The translations under genes were made by a program, and so were the position numbers. Shown here in pieces: positions 1 to 10,054 of a stretch of DNA of 64,000 bases. The stretch comes from DAISKN01 sp963716925 (GTDB lineage Bacteria > Acidobacteriota > Vicinamibacteria > Marinacidobacterales > SMYC01), in the NCBI GenBank assembly GCA_963716925.1, contig CAVQUX010000010.1:1736001-1800000 (forward strand), read 5' to 3'. The notes under the pieces are model-generated. The model saw nothing but the letters and a program-made list of their open reading frames with translations. It did not search any database and was not told the origin of the DNA. Each line of letters begins with the position of its first letter. Position 1 is the first letter of the stretch.

Positions 1-1
1 G

Positions 2-1690
2 GTGAAGACGCACCGGAACGAGATCGGGTGGATGGCGGAGTTCGCGATCCCGCTCCGGAGCCTCCGCTACGGCGGAAGTCCTCAGAGCTGGGGCCTCAAC
101 TTCAAGCGGTCGATTCGCCGGAAGCGCGAGGAGGTCTACTGGTCGCCGGTTTCGCGCATCTACAACCTCAACCGACTTTCGTCCGCCGGCGATCTCGTGG
201 AGCTCGAGCTCGAGACGCCGCGGAACTTCAAGGTGGTCCCCTACGTGCTCTCCTCGGCCAACCGGGACTACACGCTCGACGAGCCCCGGGATATCGACGG
301 CGAGGTCGGAGTCGATGCCAAGTTCGGCGTCACTCCGAGCATGAATCTGGACGTCACCGTCAATACCGATTTCGCGCAGGTGGAGGTCGACGACCAGCAG
401 ATCAATCTCACCCGCTTCAACCTGTTCTTTCCGGAAAAGCGGCCGTTCTTCCTCGAGAACGCGGGGACGTTCGGCATCGGAACCGGAGACTCCACGAGCC
501 GCGCCATCGAGATGTTCTTCAGCCGGCGGATCGGGATCGGCCCCTCGGGAGAGCTCGTGCCCATTCAGCTCGGCGCGAGATTGTCGGGAAAGGCCGGCGC
601 CTACAACGTAGGCTTCATGAACATGCAGACCGACGCCCTCGAGGGGGTGACGCCCGCGAACAACTTCACCGTCGCCGCCATCGGACGCGAGTTCCCGAAC
701 CGCTCCAGCATGAAGGGCTTGTTCATCAACCGCGCCGCTACCGGCAATCTCGCGGGGGCTGCCGACTGGAACCGGACCTGGGCCTTCGAGGGGCAGCTCG
801 GCGTCGGACCCGCGTGGACGTTCCGGGGTTTCGCCGCGCGAACGGAGACGCCCGACGTCACCGGCCCCGAGCACTCCTTCGACGTCTACAGCGAGTATCG
901 GACTCTGAAGACCCGCTTCTGGCTCGATTACACCGAGGTCGGAAGCGACTTCAATCCCGAGGTGGGGTTCCTCCTCCGCAGCGATTATCGAAGCTTCCAG
1001 GGGAACTATCTCCGCTACGTGAGGACGCCCTCCATTTCCTGGCTCCGCGAGCTTCGACCCCACGTGACCTACAAGGGCTACTGGAACTTCGAGGGATTCA
1101 AGGAGAGCGAGCAGATCCACTTCGACTCTCACGTGGATTTCGAGAACGGAGCGTTCTTCAGCCCCGCGGTGAACCTGCGCCTCGAAGGGCTGACCCTCCC
1201 GTTCGAGATCGCGGAGGGCATCGTGATTCCGCCCGGTTCGTATCACTACAACGAGATCGCCTGGCTCTGGAACACCGACCAGAGTGCCTGGATCTCCTAC
1301 GATGGAGGCCTCGAGGCGGGAGGGTTCTATTCCGGCAACCGCGCGTCTCTCGCGACGACCGTGAACCTCCGCTCCGGAGCCAAGCTCAACACTTCCGTCA
1401 CCTGGTCCTACAACAACGTCGATCTACCGGAGGGCTCCTTCGTCACCAACCTCGCCCAGTGGCGGGTGAGCTACAGCTTCACTCCGTCGATCAACATCCA
1501 GTCCCTCATCCAGTACAACGACCAGCGCGACATCTGGTCGACGAACCTGAGGTTCAGCTGGCTCAACACCGCGGGAACGGGATTGTTCGTGGTCTACAAC
1601 GACACCGAAGGGCTAGGAGAGCTCCTCATTGGACCCCAGAGCCGGAGCTTCATCGTCAAGTACACGCACCAGTTCGACGTGCTGCGCTGA
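2..1690 (+). CDS. DUF5916 domain outer-membrane protein (5' partial)
   Basis: The reading frame is open from the window edge, so the true N-terminus lies outside and the GTG at position 2 is probably internal. The FFPEKRPFFLEN segment (about residues 141-152 of the visible part) is the hallmark of DUF5916 proteins, which join an N-terminal family-9-like carbohydrate-binding domain to a C-terminal beta-barrel. The visible 562 residues are rich in alternating aromatic strands (for example WLDYTEVGSDFNPEVGF) and end in HQFDVLR, as expected for an outer-membrane barrel. Function in the family is not established; a role in surface binding or uptake is inferred only. It converges with the creatininase gene nine bases downstream. 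Confidence 0.85.
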   Translation: MKTHRNEIGWMAEFAIPLRSLRYGGSPQSWGLNFKRSIRRKREEVYWSPVSRIYNLNRLSSAGDLVELELETPRNFKVVPYVLSSANRDYTLDEPRDIDGEVGVDAKFGVTPSMNLDVTVNTDFAQVEVDDQQINLTRFNLFFPEKRPFFLENAGTFGIGTGDSTSRAIEMFFSRRIGIGPSGELVPIQLGARLSGKAGAYNVGFMNMQTDALEGVTPANNFTVAAIGREFPNRSSMKGLFINRAATGNLAGAADWNRTWAFEGQLGVGPAWTFRGFAARTETPDVTGPEHSFDVYSEYRTLKTRFWLDYTEVGSDFNPEVGFLLRSDYRSFQGNYLRYVRTPSISWLRELRPHVTYKGYWNFEGFKESEQIHFDSHVDFENGAFFSPAVNLRLEGLTLPFEIAEGIVIPPGSYHYNEIAWLWNTDQSAWISYDGGLEAGGFYSGNRASLATTVNLRSGAKLNTSVTWSYNNVDLPEGSFVTNLAQWRVSYSFTPSINIQSLIQYNDQRDIWSTNLRFSWLNTAGTGLFVVYNDTEGLGELLIGPQSRSFIVKYTHQFDVLR

Positions 1691-1699
1691 GACGACGGG

Positions 1700-2527
1700 T
1701 CACTGCATGGCCTTGCGGATCGCCGCCGCCGTCACTTCGGCGCGGTGCTCCACGATCTTCCGCCCCGCCGCGACGGCCTTCTCCACGGGCAGGAGAGAGA
1801 TACCGTTGATCGAGGCCTTGCCCTTCGCCTCGCGCTCCTGGATGCGGACCAGGTCCGGATTCACCGTCATCATGATGGAGGTGATGGTGGGGTCGTCATG
1901 GATGCCTTCGACTTTCTCATCCCAGCCAAACGTCTGGTCGGCCCACTTGTAGGTTCCGGGGTAGTCGTAGTACTCGGGGATGAAATGAATCCGGGTCTTG
2001 CCGCCGGCCCATTTCGCCGAGAGCTCTTCCGCGACCGCTTTCATTCCCTCCTGGTTTCCCCCGCTGTCACCGATGAGAACGATGTGCTCGAAGCCATGCT
2101 GCGCGAGGCTCCGCGCGATCTCCGAGAGCAGGGCTTTGTACGTTCCTTCCGTCAGGCTGATGGTCGCGGGATAGCGCATCATTCCCGTGGGCGGATCGAT
2201 GTCTCCCTCGGGCACGAACGGAACGATGGGGGCGCAAAGGGCGTTGCCGAGCTTCTTCGCGATGGCGGGACAGGTGGCCTGCAGCACGTAGTTGTGTTTG
2301 CCGGCCGCGAGATAGGGCCCGTTCTGCTCGACCCCTCCCGTCGCGACGATGACCGTCGTCTTGCCCGCTTTGAGGAGGTCGCGCACCTCCATCCAGGTGA
2401 GCTCTTCGAGCCACAGGGATTCGCGGATATCGATCGGTCGCGGAGCGTCCAGCGGCGGCGTGGTCTGGGCGAGTGCTCCGGCACCGAGCCCCAAGGCGAG
2501 CATCATGGTGAACGCACGTTCGAGCAT
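1700..2527 (-). CDS. Creatininase family protein, secreted
   Basis: A 275-residue protein with a signal peptide (MLERAFTMMLALGLGAGALAQ). The creatininase/creatinine-amidohydrolase fold is recognised from VATGGVEQNGPYL, the position of the E-x-x-G-x-H/N metal motif, and from LIGDSGGNQEGM, the equivalent of the G-N-G-H/G-N loop. Canonical members have EQHGPHLP and GNGGN, so substitutions of metal-binding residues make catalysis uncertain. The family hydrolyses cyclic amides or formamides; the substrate here is unknown. The start at 2527 is chosen over the upstream in-frame ATG at 2554 because AGGAGG (reverse strand, 2536-2541) lies 8 nt in front of it and the signal peptide begins there. It stands alone, divergent from the aminotransferase. 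Confidence 0.85.
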   Translation of the reverse strand: MLERAFTMMLALGLGAGALAQTTPPLDAPRPIDIRESLWLEELTWMEVRDLLKAGKTTVIVATGGVEQNGPYLAAGKHNYVLQATCPAIAKKLGNALCAPIVPFVPEGDIDPPTGMMRYPATISLTEGTYKALLSEIARSLAQHGFEHIVLIGDSGGNQEGMKAVAEELSAKWAGGKTRIHFIPEYYDYPGTYKWADQTFGWDEKVEGIHDDPTITSIMMTVNPDLVRIQEREAKGKASINGISLLPVEKAVAAGRKIVEHRAEVTAAAIRKAMQ

Positions 2528-2634
2528 TTCGGAAGCCTCCTGGAAAGAGGGCACGATACGCCATCGCGGGACGTCTTGCCAGTGCGAGAAGACGGTATGT
2601 CTCCGTACAAGCGGCTCGGACCGCCGGCAGGAGA

Positions 2635-2640
2635 TAGACT
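2635..2640 (+). promoter_or_regulatory. -10-like box (TAGACT) at a leaderless-type start
   Basis: TAGACT ends 6 nt before the ATG at 2647, which places the expected transcription start on or next to the start codon. No convincing -35 is seen 16-18 bp upstream and no Shine-Dalgarno sequence fits. The same arrangement recurs at several other genes in the window. Confidence 0.4.
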
Positions 2641-2646
2641 TCCCGG

Positions 2647-3831
2647 ATGAATCCTTTCACCCGCTACTGGAGTCTGGACCCGGAAGTCGTCTTCCTGAAC
2701 CACGGATCCTTCGGCGCCTGTCCCCTTCGGATCCTCGAGCGCCAGCAGGAGCTGCGCGCGGAGATGGAGCGCGAGCCGGTCGAGTTCCTGTACCGCAGGT
2801 ACGAGCCCCGGATCGACGAGGCCCGCGGAGCCCTCGGGCGGTTCGTGGGCGCCGATGCCGACGACATCGCCTTCGTCGCGAACGCCACCACCGGAGTCAA
2901 CACCGTCCTGCGGTCGCTGGCCTTCGAGCCTGGCGACGAGCTCCTCACGACCGATCACGAGTACAACGCCTGCCGCAACGTCCTGAATTTCGTCGCGGAG
3001 CGATGGGGGGCGAAGGTCGTCGTGGCCTCGGTAGCGTTCCCGCTCGCGTCCGAGACCGGAGTCGTGGACCGTATCCTCGCCGCGGTCACCGCGAGGACCA
3101 GGCTCCTCCTCGTCGACCACATCACGAGCGCGACCGGAGTCATTTTTCCTCTCGAGCGTCTGGTTCGGCCCCTCGCGGAGAGAGGGATCGACACTCTGGT
3201 CGACGGGGCGCACGCGCCGGGAATGCTTCCGCTCCGCATCGAAGAGCTGGGGGCCGCCTATTACACCGGCAACTGTCACAAATGGATGTGCACCCCCAAA
3301 GGCTCCGCGTTCCTCCACGTTCGCCGGGATCGCCAGCACCTCGTACGCCCCCTCGCGATCAGCCACGGCGCCAACTCGCCGCGCACCGACCGGAGCCGTT
3401 TCCGTCTCGAGTTCGACTTCGGCGGAACCGACGACCCCACGCCGTTTCTCTGCATTCCGGAGGCGATCGCCTTCTTCGAGGAGATCCTGCCCGGCGGGTG
3501 GGACGAGGTCCGAGCGCGGAACCGTGCTCTCGCCCTTCGGGGCCGCACGATCCTCCAGGAGGCTCTTTCCATTCCGCCTCCCGCCCCCGAGGGGATGCTG
3601 GGCTCGCTTGCCGCCGTCCCTCTTCCCGATCGCCGCGACGGAGTCGAGCTCCCGCCCATGAGCCTCGATCCCATCTCGAAGCATCTCTTCGAGAAGCACC
3701 GGATCGAAACACTCGTCTCGGTCTGGCCCCGCTCGCCGAGGCGGGTGCTTCGGGTCTCGGCGCAGCTCTACAACGACGAGCCGCAGTTCCGGGCGCTCGC
3801 GCGCGCGGTGAGCGAGGCGCTTTCAGCGTGA
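2647..3831 (+). CDS. Aminotransferase class V-fold PLP enzyme
   Basis: A 394-residue fold-type-I PLP enzyme resembling isopenicillin-N epimerase and cysteine-desulfurase-like proteins. The N-terminal LNHGSFGACP segment, the VDGAHAPG motif (Asp that contacts the pyridine nitrogen, about residue 186) and GNCHKWMCTPKG (Schiff-base lysine, residue 212) are all present. There is no signal peptide, so it should be cytoplasmic. The reaction (desulfuration, epimerisation or transamination) cannot be decided from sequence, and no substrate-specific partner is adjacent. The 3' end overlaps the convergent TPR gene by 9 bp. A TAGACT box sits 6 nt upstream of the ATG and there is no ribosome-binding site, suggesting a leaderless message. 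Confidence 0.88.
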   Translation: MNPFTRYWSLDPEVVFLNHGSFGACPLRILERQQELRAEMEREPVEFLYRRYEPRIDEARGALGRFVGADADDIAFVANATTGVNTVLRSLAFEPGDELLTTDHEYNACRNVLNFVAERWGAKVVVASVAFPLASETGVVDRILAAVTARTRLLLVDHITSATGVIFPLERLVRPLAERGIDTLVDGAHAPGMLPLRIEELGAAYYTGNCHKWMCTPKGSAFLHVRRDRQHLVRPLAISHGANSPRTDRSRFRLEFDFGGTDDPTPFLCIPEAIAFFEEILPGGWDEVRARNRALALRGRTILQEALSIPPPAPEGMLGSLAAVPLPDRRDGVELPPMSLDPISKHLFEKHRIETLVSVWPRSPRRVLRVSAQLYNDEPQFRALARAVSEALSA

Positions 3832-5160
3832 GGGACGGCTCAGGCGGCGGTATCGCTCCATCGCCGTATCTTCGTCCGCGGTTCTTCCGAGAGCGGCGTA
3901 GGCGGAGGCGAGGTTGAGCTGGACGGCGGCGTTCGAGGGCTCGAGCAGCGACGCTCGAAGGAAGCACGAAAGCGCCTCCTCGGCGCGGCGCCTGTCGAGA
4001 AGGATGGAGCCCAGGAGCGACCAGGCCTCGGGAAGAGCCGGATCGAGCTCGAGCGAGCGCCGGATGGAGGGCTCCGCCTCCGCCGCGCGCCCGGATCTCG
4101 CCTCGAAGAGTCCGAAGAGGTAGTGGTACTCGGCGACCTCCGGATCCTTCGCAATCGCCTCCTCGATCCAGCGCTTCGCCGACGCGGGATCTTTCCTCGA
4201 GAACGCGATCTTGGCGAGCATCGAGCGGCTCTGGGTGTTCTCGGGATCGATCTCGAGGACGGATCGGAACTCCCGCTCCGCTTCGAGCATGTTTCCCTTC
4301 TGAAGGGTTTCGGCGGCGCGCTTGTAGGTCACCGCCACGCGCGCTTCGCGCTCTCTCCCTTCTTTTTCCTTCGCCTGAAGCTCCTGGAACCTCCGCGCGG
4401 ACTCCTCGGCCTCGGTCGCTCGACCGGCGCGTTGATAGGCCTGGGCGAGCTGATAGAAGAGCTCGGGGGCGTCGGAGTGCTCTCCGCGCGCGCTCTCGAG
4501 CTCCGCGAGCGCCTCCTCCTCCCGGCCGGTTCGGGAAAGAACACGGGCGAGAACGATGCGGGGGTCGAGCATCGAAGGATCCACTTCGAGCGCTCGGCGC
4601 GCCGTGCTTTCCGCCTCGAGATGGCTCTCCGGTCTGCGGCTCAAGAGCTCCGCCGCCCGACCGAGACTCTTTCCGTCGGCTCCGCTTCGATAGAGGGCGA
4701 GCGCTTCGTCCACCCGCTTCGCCTGCTCGAGCTTGGAGCCGAGAAGAAATCGCGCCCCCAGGTCCTGCGGCATCGCCTCGACGTACCGCGACAGCTCCGC
4801 GATCGTCCGCTCCGGGTCGCCGAGCTTCTCATGGACGCTCGCGAGAAGGAGAAGCGCCTCCGGAAGGGAAGAGGCCTTCTCGAGATGCGGAAGCGCCTCC
4901 GAAGCCCGCCCGGCGCGATAGAGAACTTCTCCATACGCGAGGGCGTACGACGGTTCCCCCGGCGCGAGCTCCGAAGCCCGCCCGAGCGTCTCCACGGCCT
5001 CGGTGGCGCGGCCGAGCGAAGCATACAACCGCCCGAGCTCGTACTGGAGAGCGGCGCTCTCTGGATCGGCGCTAGCGGCCTGCTGCGCCGCCTCGAGAGC
5101 GGCGAGCGCCGTGCCAGGGTCGACCTGCCGGGCGAGCGCGAGGAACAGAAGCCAAATCAT
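3823..5160 (-). CDS. Tetratricopeptide-repeat protein, exported
   Basis: A 445-residue protein with a short hydrophobic N-terminus (MIWLLFLALARQV) followed by about ten TPR units. Typical repeats are LQYELGRLYASLGRATEAVETLGRA near the N-terminus and AWSLLGSILLDRRRAEEALSCFLRA near the C-terminus. A charged stretch (LQAKEKEGREREARV) separates an N-terminal from a C-terminal repeat block. TPRs are protein-protein scaffolds; no catalytic domain is visible. The ATG overlaps the stop of the preceding membrane TPR gene (ATGA), so the two are translationally coupled and probably work together. TPR proteins of this type commonly sit near CRTAC1 and TonB-receptor genes in acidobacteria, as here. Confidence 0.85.
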   Translation of the reverse strand: MIWLLFLALARQVDPGTALAALEAAQQAASADPESAALQYELGRLYASLGRATEAVETLGRASELAPGEPSYALAYGEVLYRAGRASEALPHLEKASSLPEALLLLASVHEKLGDPERTIAELSRYVEAMPQDLGARFLLGSKLEQAKRVDEALALYRSGADGKSLGRAAELLSRRPESHLEAESTARRALEVDPSMLDPRIVLARVLSRTGREEEALAELESARGEHSDAPELFYQLAQAYQRAGRATEAEESARRFQELQAKEKEGREREARVAVTYKRAAETLQKGNMLEAEREFRSVLEIDPENTQSRSMLAKIAFSRKDPASAKRWIEEAIAKDPEVAEYHYLFGLFEARSGRAAEAEPSIRRSLELDPALPEAWSLLGSILLDRRRAEEALSCFLRASLLEPSNAAVQLNLASAYAALGRTADEDTAMERYRRLSRPSR

Positions 5161-7022
5161 TTCGCAGTCAGGGCGCGAAGATTCTCACGAGCGGTCTCGA
5201 GCCCGGGGTCGATCGCGATGGCCCTTTCGAACGCCTCCGCCGCCTCTTCGTTCCTTCCCTGGCGCGCGAGAGCGATCCCGAGGCCATTGTAGGCTTCGTA
5301 GGACCCGGGCGCGAGCGACAGGGCCCGGCGGTAGGTCTCTTCGGCTCCTGCGAGCTCCCCCGATTTCATTCGCAGGCTCCCGAGGTTCAGGAGCGCTTCG
5401 ACGAACGCCGGGTTCGCGCGGAGCGCGCGTTCGTAGTGGCTCCGCGCCTCGTCCAGGCGCCCCTCTCTCTCGGACACCAGGCCCAGGTAATTCCACGCGG
5501 AGGGCTCGTTCTCGTCGAGAGCGATCGCCTTCTCGAAGCTCGTTCGGGCGGCCGCGAAGTCGAGGGCGCGCGCTCGTTCCCTTCCCAGGGCGAGGGCGGC
5601 TTCGATCGCGGCTTTGCGCGCATCCTCCGAAGCGGCCTGGACCTCGAGGGCCTTCTCGAAAGCCCGTCCGGCGCCGGCGGCGTCTCCCGCGGCGAAGAGC
5701 GCCTCACCGAGGCTCATTCGGGCTCCGAAGTGCGCCGGATAGATCTCGAGCCCCTTGGCGAACCACTCGGCCGCCTCGGGGAATCGCTTCCGTTCGAGGA
5801 GCTCCGCGCCCAGAAGGAAGTGGCTTCTGGCGCTCGACGGGGACGTTTCGACCGTCTTCCTGAAGAGCGTCTCGTTGTCCCGCCAGTCGGGGATTCGCGC
5901 CCGGACGCGCGCGGCGCAGGCTCCGAGGACGAGGAGCGCAACCACCGCGAAGAGCCATCGGCTCCGGGCCGAGACCACTTCGACCCCGAGGCCGAACGCG
6001 AGAGCCGCACCCATCATCGGAAGGTAGAGGAGACGCTCGGCGAAGAGCGTGCCCAGGGGGAAGAGGAGGTGAAGAGAGCCGATGAGGGGAACCAGGAACG
6101 CCAGCGCCGCGATCCTGGCCCTTCCTCCGCGAACCACGACCCAGAGGAGCAGTATCAGGGCGAAGGCGCCCAGGAGGACGCGAGGGTCGCTCGCGCTTTC
6201 GGGTATGGGTATCTGACGAAAGGAATAGTCGGCGGATAACGAGCGGGGCCAGAGGACCAAGCGGACGTACTGGACCAGAAGCGCGGGAGCCGTGAGCAGA
6301 CGGGTTCCGATCCCCGATCCGGCGATGGGGTTGTCGAGAAATCCGATCTCGCGGCCCGAGATCCCGACTCCGCCGAGGACGGCGATGCGAAGGAGGGCGC
6401 CGGCGACGAGGGCGCCGCCGAGGGCGAGAAGCCGCGCTCCGTCGCGGCGATGAAGGACGAACAGAGGAAGCGCGAACGCCGCGCTCTCTTTCGACAGCAG
6501 AGCGCAAAGAAACGCCCCCCCGACGAGAAGCGGGCTTTTCTTCCGCGCGAACAGCAGGAACGACGTGAGGGTGAACAGGAACGCCAGGATCTCGGCGCGG
6601 CCGACGAGAGCGTTCACCGGCTCGGTCTGTACCGGGTGGAGGGCGAAGAAAAGGGCCGTCCCGAGAGCTCCGGCGCTCGACCATCCGAGCGCGCGGGCGA
6701 CGAGAAGCGCCGTGACGGCGGCTACCCCGTGGAGGACGTCGTTCGCCAGATGAAACCCGGAGGCCGATGCGCCCAGGGCGCGATTCAGCCCGAAGCTCAG
6801 GAGGGTGAGCGGCCGATAGAGGCCGGCGTCGACGATCTCCCCCCAGTAGCTCGTCGTCAGAAGCCCCCGGAAGTCCAGGTTCTGGACGAGCGGATTCCTC
6901 TCGATGACGAACCGGTCGTCGTACACGAAGCCGTTTCCGAGATTCGCCGCGTACGCGAGCAGCGCCGACCCGAAAACGAGAACGGCCGGGCCTCGCGAAG
7001 AGGCCCGGCCGGGATCAGGCAA
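5157..7022 (-). CDS. TMTC-like GT-C fold membrane protein with C-terminal TPRs
   Basis: A 621-residue protein. The N-terminal ~350 residues form about ten hydrophobic segments, and the first extramembrane loop carries NGFVYDDRFV, the acidic motif found in GT-C glycosyltransferases and in TMTC-type O-mannosyltransferases. The C-terminal ~260 residues are TPRs (for example WNYLGLVSEREGRLDEARSHYERAL). By family it may transfer a sugar from a polyprenyl-phosphate donor to an extracytoplasmic acceptor; this is inference. It overlaps the downstream TPR gene by 4 bp. The assigned start at 7022 is doubtful: the first ten codons coincide with a strong hairpin that looks like the terminator of the upstream TonB-receptor gene, yet no later ATG or GTG preserves the first membrane segment. 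Confidence 0.8.
   Translation of the reverse strand: MPDPGRASSRGPAVLVFGSALLAYAANLGNGFVYDDRFVIERNPLVQNLDFRGLLTTSYWGEIVDAGLYRPLTLLSFGLNRALGASASGFHLANDVLHGVAAVTALLVARALGWSSAGALGTALFFALHPVQTEPVNALVGRAEILAFLFTLTSFLLFARKKSPLLVGGAFLCALLSKESAAFALPLFVLHRRDGARLLALGGALVAGALLRIAVLGGVGISGREIGFLDNPIAGSGIGTRLLTAPALLVQYVRLVLWPRSLSADYSFRQIPIPESASDPRVLLGAFALILLLWVVVRGGRARIAALAFLVPLIGSLHLLFPLGTLFAERLLYLPMMGAALAFGLGVEVVSARSRWLFAVVALLVLGACAARVRARIPDWRDNETLFRKTVETSPSSARSHFLLGAELLERKRFPEAAEWFAKGLEIYPAHFGARMSLGEALFAAGDAAGAGRAFEKALEVQAASEDARKAAIEAALALGRERARALDFAAARTSFEKAIALDENEPSAWNYLGLVSEREGRLDEARSHYERALRANPAFVEALLNLGSLRMKSGELAGAEETYRRALSLAPGSYEAYNGLGIALARQGRNEEAAEAFERAIAIDPGLETARENLRALTAK
6983..7011 (-). terminator. 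Intrinsic terminator-like hairpin after the TonB-receptor gene
   Basis: A perfect 12-bp inverted repeat (CGGCCGGGCCTC / GAGGCCCGGCCG) with a 5-nt loop containing UUCG on the minus strand. It is followed by the T-rich TTCTCGTTTTC. It begins about 20 bp beyond the receptor stop codon. It overlaps the first codons assigned to the following GT-C gene, so it may act as an attenuator between the two. Confidence 0.6.
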
Positions 7023-7032
7023 GAACTCTACG

Positions 7033-10006
7033 CTACCAGCGGTACCTCACGCCGAGCTGCACCTGACGCGGCTCTCCCACGATGTTGAGGAAGCCGAAGT
7101 TCGGCGAGCCGATGCTCTGGTTGCTGGTGAGTCGGTTGGCGTTGTTGAACACGTTGAACATTTCGAACAGGACCTCGAGGTTTCCGGGGCTGCCGAAGTC
7201 GAAGACCTTGCTGAATCGGATGTCCATCAGGAACGCGCTCGGCTGGCGAGCCGAGCTCCGCGGCTGGAGACCATCCGCGAGATCCTGCCCCGCCGCATCG
7301 GCCCGCGCCCGGTTGGAGTCGTTGACGACGGCGTAGTCGTTCGTGTTGCGGTCCCCGTTGTCGTCCCTTCCGGAGAGAACGTTGTACGGACGTCCGGAGT
7401 TCGTCTGGAGGAGCGTCGAGAAGACGAAGTTCGAGCGGAAGCTCGAACACCGCGCTCGCCACGAAGCGGTGCCTCAGGTCGTTCTCGCTGTCCGCCCAAT
7501 CGACGTCCAGGTTCTCCGGCTGGGTATTGCGGAATCCGCTCGAGTCCCGCTCGTTGTCGTCGTCGGTCTTGAGCTGGGAGAGCGTGTAGAACGCCTGGAA
7601 CTGATATTTGTTCGAGAGGCGCTTTCGCAGCGAGAACGTCGCCGCGTTGTAGCGACGGCGGGCCGTCGACTCTTCCACCTGGAACTGGTTGTAGGCGGTA
7701 TCGATTCGAGTACCGTCGTAGAGCCCTCGCCCGTAAGCGTCGAAACCGACCGGCGGCTGCGGGATGTTCCGGTTCGTCCGCCGGTGATCGTTGACGGTGT
7801 CGGCGAAGACGTAGTCGACGCCGAGAGAGAAGTTCTCGAGGAGCTCGTGCTCGACCCCCACGTTGGCCCGCGAGGTGCGCGCGTTCTGGAAGTTGTCGTC
7901 GAAGAACGCGATGTCCGAGACCGGCAGGCTGTTGTTGAGGGGACTGTCGGGGGGAAGGCCGGACTCGGGAAACACGAACGGGAACGGAGGAATCTGGCTT
8001 CCGAAAAGGAAGAACAATGCCTGCCGATATCCGTTCGCGGTGAAGGAGTTCGCCATCAGGAGCAGGTTCGCCCGGGAGTAGAAAACCCCGGCGCCGCCCC
8101 GGACGACGGTCCTTCCGTCGTTCCCCGGATCCCAGGCGAAGCCGAACCGCGGAGCGACGTTGTTCAGATCGTCCGGAATGTCTCCCTGCACGAGCCCGAT
8201 GGTGTCGAGGCCCGGGTTCGCCGGATTCCTCGATTGCTTCCCGTCGGTCTGCTCCGGCGCGGTGGGATTCCACTGGCCTTCCCACCGGACTCCGAGGTTG
8301 AGGGTCAGCCCCGGCGAGGGTCTCCAGGTGTCGTTGATGTAAAGGGCGAGCTCTTCCTGCCCGATATCGATGGTTCCCGACTCCGGAGTGGTGAAGCCGT
8401 TCAGGCCGAGTCGCTGGGTGAACTGGGCCGGCCGTCCTCCGACGTAGTCCTCGAGAGTGTTGAAGCCGTAGTAGCCGCCACCCCAGCCGTAGAACGCCTG
8501 GCTGGTGTCGGTGAGGTTCAGATCGCCCCCCATCTTCAGATCGTGCTCGCCGAAGAGGTAGGTGAAGTTGTCGGTGAGCTGGAAGCGCGAGTGATCCGAG
8601 GTGATGGGCAGGAACCACTGCTTTCCGAACCTTCCGGTGTCGTTGATGACGATCGTGGGGAGGTCGTTGCTCTGGCCGAGACGGGGCCGTTGCTCGAAGG
8701 AGTACTGGAAGCGGACCTCGTTGAACTTGTCGTTTCCGATGAGGCTCGTGTTGCTGACGACGATGGAGTGAGAGGTATTGGCCTCGAGGTTGGTGCCGTT
8801 CTCCGCCGACGCCTGCACCGTTCCCGCGACTCCGCCCGCGGTCGAGAAGAAGTTCTCGCCGGTGAAGTCGCTGAAGTTGTATCGGACGGACAGAGTGTTC
8901 GTCGAGTTCAGCTGGATGTCGACCTTACCGAGGATGGCGGTGTTGTCCAGAAGCTCCGCGGTATCCCCCTCCTCGTCGGACAGGCAGTCCACTCCGCCGA
9001 TGATCTGGCCGTAGATCTGGGTGTTGCAGACTCCGGCGACGTTCCGGTTGAAGCGGATGGCCACGGGCCGATCGAACCCCTGCCGGTCGATGGCGAAGAA
9101 GAAGTGGGCCTTGTCCTTGATGATCGGCCCGCCGATGCTACCGCCGAACTGCTGCTGCGAGAACTGGGCGTTGGTAAGGTCGTTGCCGTTGCCATCCTGA
9201 AGCGTCGAGCGAAGCGCTTCGTTCCGTCCGAAAAAGAACGCGCTCCCGCGGACGTCGTTGGTCCCGGACTTGGTCACCACATTCAAGAATCCGCCGCCGG
9301 AGCGTCCGAACTCCGAGGAGTAGCCGTTGGCGAGAACCTGGAACTCCTGGACCGCCTCCTGCGAGACCACGAAATAGGGAACCTCGGGCTGGCCGGTGGC
9401 CGAGCCGAAGAACGTGTTATTGAAGTCGGCGCCGTCCACGGTGATGTTGGTGTCGATGCCCTTCATCCCGCCCATGTTGATCGTGGTCCGTCCGCTGGCG
9501 GGGCCCGCCATGACCACGTTGGGGGTGTTGAGCGCGAAGTTCTTGTAATCGCGTCCGGCGATGGGGAGGTTCTCGATCTCCCTCGAATCGAAGGTGGCCG
9601 CGGGCACCGCGCGCGCGACCTCGATGAGGGGCGACTCCGCGGTCACCGTGATGACTTCCTCGACGGTCGCGACCTCGATGGTCAGGTCTCCAAGGCTCAC
9701 CTGGGATCCGACGTTGACGATGATGCCGTCCCGCCGGAGCGACTGGAACCCAGCGAGCTCCGTCGTCAGCACGTACCGGCCCACGGGAAGCAGCGGCACC
9801 CGGAAGCGGCCGTTCTCGTCGGTCACCACGGTCCGGGACAATCCCGTCTCCGCGTTCGACAGAGTGACGCTGACACCGGGAAGGACGGCGCCGGTAGCGT
9901 CGACGATTCGTCCGTCGATGGTTCCGGTGCCCATCTGCTGAGAGAACGCCGGCGTCGCGAGCAGCGCGAGGACGCACGTCGCCGCTAGCCACGATTTATT
10001 GAGCAT
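7033..10006 (-). CDS. TonB-dependent receptor (Oar-like), frameshifted near the 3' end
   Basis: A roughly 990-residue outer-membrane receptor. It has a signal peptide (MLNKSWLAATCVLALLATPAFS), a carboxypeptidase-like regulatory domain (about residues 28-110, GRIVDATGAVLPGVSVTL), a plug domain (QEFQVLANGYSSEFG near residue 220) and a long beta-barrel. Residues 1 to about 855 are in one frame. After FVASAVFELP (around 7440) the barrel continues in another frame with NFVFSTLLQTNSGRPYNV and ends NIVGEPRQVQLGVRYRW at 7033. In the original frame the sequence degenerates into Arg-rich nonsense ending at 7028. One extra base (or two lost) within about 7428-7445 explains this. AGGGGG upstream supports the ATG at 10006, and a TTGACA-N17-GATAAG promoter precedes it. 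The ligand is unknown. Confidence 0.85.
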
Positions 10007-10054
10007 ATGACCCCCTGAAATTGTCGAGCGCACGAATCCCGCAATCCGTGGGAG

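Noticed and set aside
7343..9988. Long plus-strand open frame (881 codons) opposite the TonB receptor
   Set aside because: Antisense shadow caused by high GC; the minus strand carries the receptor domains, signal peptide and promoter.
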